This document shows, one piece after another, positions 61,008 through 64,000 of a DNA stretch of 64,000 nucleotides (position 1 is the stretch's first letter; each line of letters opens with the position of its first letter). A program made the position numbers and the translations under genes. The notes below the pieces were generated by a model, which saw only the letters and a list, made by a program, of their open reading frames with translations, had not been told where the DNA came from and did no database searches. Source of the DNA: Emiliania huxleyi CCMP1516 (taxonomy: Eukaryota > Haptophyta > Isochrysidales > Noelaerhabdaceae); assembly GCF_000372725.1 (NCBI RefSeq), contig NW_005198017.1, forward strand, positions 358,286 to 422,285, given 5' to 3'.

Positions 61008-63289
61008 TCAGGCGGCGACGCCGACGACCGACTCGTCGGAGCCGGACCACCGGCAGTAGAGCTCGGGCTTTGACATTTCAAGCTGGCCAAGCCACTCGGT
61101 GTGCCTCTTCCGACAGTGCTTGCGGACGGCATCCGTCGAGGCATAAAACTTGCCGCAACCTGTGCGGCGATGGCGGGTCGGAGAGGCGGGTGTGGGTGGC
61201 GGAGCGAGGGGGCGGCGGCGGCGGGTGAGGCGGCGCGGGCTGCGCGGCGACGGACAGGCAGGAGACGGGCGCGCGGCGGCAGTGACGAGGGGGGAGTCGA
61301 GAGGACTTTCAGAGGGCGGAGCGCACCCGGATACCGGCACTGGAAGCGCGAGCTGTCGCGCCTGCAAGCAGGTTCCGAGAAGGCTACGAGAAGGCTCCGA
61401 GAAGGTTCTCGTGCACGAGAGGAGCGAGGGGGGCGGGTCGCCTCTGCACCCGCGGCGCCTTGGCGGGCGGCGCCTCGCCGTCGCAAGCCTCCGCCGATCG
61501 CCGAGCCTCGGCCGCCCGCCCGGAGCTCTTCCGCGAACGCTTGCCGCCGCCCTCGAGCGTGTCGCCGCGGCGGCGCTTCGCCCCCGTCTCAAATCTGTCT
61601 GCAGCCGGCGGTGGCGAGGCGAGGGCAGACGGCTGTAGCTTGAGGTACTTGCGCTGCACGCACGCCTCCTTGTCGCCGTCCGCGTACTGGGGGAGGGGAC
61701 GGCGGAGGCGAGGGTGGGAGAGGACAAGGGAGGGGGGGGGTGCGGGACTAGGTGCGTCGTAGCGGTGTGTCTCTCGCCTCGACCGCAAACGTGCCGTCCC
61801 GGTTGGCGCGGGTGACGACCCCGTCGAACCAGCGCGTGCCGGCCGGGCCGTGCGCGGAGGCGCCGAAGCGGGCCTTGACCGAGGAGCCCACCGCCACCTC
61901 GTCGGAGGCGGACGGCTCCGGAGCGCTCGCGGCCAGCGCCAGGTTCGCCGCCAGCGGCGCCGTCGGCTGTGCCGCTGGCTGTGCGTCGATGTAGTCCCAC
62001 TCCCAGTCCTCGGCCTCCAGCAAGTGGCGCTGCGTTTCGCCGTCGTCGTACCGGACCGTCTGCCCGTCTGCAGCAGAGCTGCTGACCACGCGCCCTCTGA
62101 ACCAGCGCTCCTCAGCGGGCCAATAGACGCGAATCCGCCGGCCCGGCAGCGGCGGCGGCGGCTCCACGCCGTCCCCCTCGCCGCGCTTGACCGCCGGCAC
62201 CGGCTCCGATCCCGGTGGCGCCACCGCCACCGGCCTCGGCAGCGTGCCGGCAGCCGCGAGCCCACTCCTCGTGCCGGCAACCGCCAAAGCCCGCCCGCCC
62301 GCGCCCTTTGCCCGCGGCGCCTCTCTCGCCTTGGCCGACGGGACGCGCACCCGCCGCTTCCTGGAGCCGGCGGCGCCCTCTCCATCGAGCTCTGCGGCCG
62401 CCTCCGCCTCCGCCTCCTCCGCCGGCGCCGCCCTCGACACCACCACGTCCACCTCGACCGCCGAGTCCTCGCCGCCCGAGCCCTCGCCGCCCGCGGCTGA
62501 GCGGTCTCCCTCGGCCACCGCCGCTGCCGCTGCCGCCACAACCACGAGCGGAGGCGGTGAGGACTCGGCGTTTGCTCCGGCTCGGCATTTGCTCCGGCGC
62601 GCCGCCGCCGCAGCGGCAGCCGAGCGGGCGGCCGCCGCCGCCGCGGCAGCCGAGCGGGCGGCCTCGGCCGCCGCGGCGACGGTGCGGTGCGCCTCTCCGG
62701 CCGGGCTGACATACAGCCACGCCGCCGCCTCGAGGGAGGCGGGGTCGCACCTCTCCCGAATGCGCCACCCGGCGGCGTGCGCGCCCGCCCAGAGCTGCTC
62801 GTCAACCAGCTCAACCAGCTCTCCGCCAGGCAAGCGAGTCCAGACGCCGGCCCGTGGCGGCCTGAACAACTCGCCGCGCTGTGGAAAGGTCCAGACGCCG
62901 GATTTGATGCTTGACGCGGCGGCCCAAACACTGGTCGTCGGCCCGCTCGCCGGCCCGCTCGCCCACGCATCAGCGTCCCCGGCCTCGCGTGCAGCCGCCA
63001 CCAGGGCCGAGAGGGGGGAGTGGACGGCACTGGGTTTGGCCACGGTCGACGCTAGAGGCTGCGCCGGCTCGGCCTCACGCTCCGCCGGCGGCTCGGCCTC
63101 ACGCTCCGCTGCAGCCCAAGCCTCAGTCCAAGCCTCACGTGCCTCAGGCCAAGCCTCACGTTCCGCTGCAGCCCACCAAGCCAACGCCGCCAGTCCTGGA
63201 GAGGGCGCGTGGCGGGATTTGACGGGCGTGTTGAGGACGGCTTGAAGCGCCGCGTGCTCCGAGAGCAAATCGAGCCAATTTGCTTCCAT
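61008..63289 (-). CDS. Tudor-like and C2H2 zinc-finger protein, 3 exons
   Basis: Exons 63289-61778, 61686-61479 and 61159-61008 join to about 623 residues. The N-terminal half is Ala-rich with a W-rich repeat-like region (SSIKSGVWTFPQRGELF, RAGVWTRLPGGELVELVDEQ). At about 385-435 is a Tudor-like fold (RRIRVYWPAEERWFRGRVV, VRYDDGETQRHLLEAEDWEW). A second such unit (RWFDGVVTRANRDGTFAVE) continues over intron 1 as YADGDKEACVQRKYLKL. A GC donor in exon 2 makes CDGCGKFYASTDAVRKHCRKRH, a perfect C-x2-C-x12-H-x4-H finger, followed by TEWLGQLEM. Both introns start GC. This suggests a nuclear chromatin or DNA-binding factor; target unknown. The start is the first ATG, 193 bp from the next divergent gene. 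Confidence 0.65.
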
Positions 63290-63482
63290 GTGGCGGACCG
63301 TTTTGCAGATACTGTCTGATCGCCAGCTTGTGGGCAAGCCTGCTAGCTAGCTGGCAGAGGCCCAAGGCGGGAGAGGTTGTTCCGGTCACTTGTCAGCCGG
63401 TGAACTCATTTTTCTTTTTTCTTCTGCTGCTGCTGCCCGGCTCGCCAAACCGAGTGGGAGTGGTGTGACTGCTCCCAGTGCA
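63290..63482. promoter_or_regulatory. Short divergent promoter region
   Basis: 193 bp separate the start codons of the Tudor/C2H2 gene (-) and the GrpE-like gene (+). A T-rich run (about 63410-63425) is the only compositional feature. Confidence 0.45.
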
Positions 63483-64000
63483 ATGGGTGCCGCCTCCTCC
63501 TCCCCGACGCCTCCGTCGTCTGCCGACGCGGACGCGGCAGCAAGCGCTGCCGCGATACGCCGCCGCGCCTCGGCGCGCATCCAGGAGGAGCGCCGCCGCT
63601 CGGAGGACATGGAGCGCCGAGTGTGGGGCCTCTTGGCAGACAAAGAGGATCTCGAGGCGGAGAAAAGGCGGCTGATGCAGGGTGGCGCCGCAGCGGCCGT
63701 GGCGGCGGCCGCGCTCGGCGCCGGAGCGCTCGCGTTGCTGCAGCGCCGCCACGCGTCTGCGATGGCCGCCCTGCGCATCGCCGCGACCGAGGCGGGCAGA
63801 CGCCCGAGACGCTCTTGCACTCGCGCGCCTCGACACGGCCCTCGTCCTCCCGCCGCTCGCAGGCGCAGCAGCGGCACACCTCGGAGCTCGAGCGGATGCG
63901 GCGGTTCGGCGCGGAGCCTCTCGCCCGCTCGCTCGTGCCGGTGACATTGCAGGACACTTCCGAGACACTTCCGAGGCACTTTCCGAGGCGCTTCCCGACA
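63483..64000 (+). CDS. Possible GrpE-like nucleotide exchange factor, partial
   Basis: Exon 1 is 63483-63791 and exon 2 starts at 63863, running to the window edge or to a further intron near 63950. A GC donor in phase 0 joins them. Residues about 33-65 are a charged helix (RRRASARIQEERRRSEDMER). A hydrophobic Ala/Leu stretch (about 75-93) could be a membrane segment. Then comes AQQRHTSELERMRRFGAEPL followed by ARSLVPV. That last part matches the end of the GrpE coiled coil as remembered (helix, FG/YG.., (F/L)A(K/R)(D/S)LL.V). GrpE would reset mitochondrial or plastid HSP70. The match is short and the conserved C-terminal beta domain lies outside the window, so the call is tentative. Confidence 0.38.

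Overview
The window looks like a GC-rich, intron-bearing nuclear scaffold of a unicellular eukaryote, most likely a photosynthetic protist. Supporting signs are a fused DHFR-thymidylate synthase, a sacsin homologue ending in a RING finger (the plant-type architecture), a plant-like PEX22, an aldo-keto reductase with a possible transit peptide, and many short introns. High GC, dense simple repeats and frequent GC-AG introns would fit a haptophyte such as Emiliania/Gephyrocapsa. That assignment is inference; no species-diagnostic marker is present.

Layout. 1-3.5 kb: repeats and a small membrane-protein gene. 3.5-5.1 kb (-): aldo-keto reductase. 5.1-11.7 kb: gene-poor, built from nested inverted repeats whose outer right arm stops about 70 bp before RPN2. 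11.7-15.6 kb (+): RPN2, the large 26S proteasome base subunit. 16.2-18.4 kb (-): F-box/HEAT-repeat protein, divergent from PEX22 (18.6-19.4 kb, +). 19.8-20.7 kb (+): class IIA HAD phosphatase. 21.0-36.2 kb (-): a seven-exon sacsin-RING gene of about 4,875 residues. 36.4-40.1 kb: a non-LTR-type reverse transcriptase ORF between two direct repeats, with a 100-N assembly gap. 40.2-41.0 kb: a possible membrane protein. 42.2-43.2 kb: a dispersed repeat disrupted by a MITE. 43.3-49.0 kb (+): cytosolic isoleucyl-tRNA synthetase in 12 exons. 49.3-51.4 kb (+): an unrecognised Cys-rich protein in 7 exons. 52.1-54.7 kb (-): DHFR-TS in 9 exons. 54.8-56.1 kb: repeat cluster. 56.5-64 kb: two unrecognised genes, a Tudor-like gene, a Tudor plus C2H2 zinc-finger gene and the start of a GrpE-like gene.

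There is no operon logic; genes are individually transcribed housekeeping units. A loose protein-quality theme exists (proteasome subunit, sacsin-RING co-chaperone/E3, F-box protein, GrpE-like exchange factor), but adjacency is probably incidental. Two close divergent pairs (18.4/18.6 kb and 63.3/63.5 kb) probably share promoters.

Exon structures were built by hand from frame continuity, splice phase and remembered family alignments. Of 49 introns placed this way, 28 start with GT, 17 with GC, 3 with GA and 1 is unresolved. Several short introns begin with a near copy of the first 10-25 bases of the next exon. Together with a 1.95-kb near-identical block inside the sacsin gene and a MITE whose empty site lies in the same window, these are the main points of interest.
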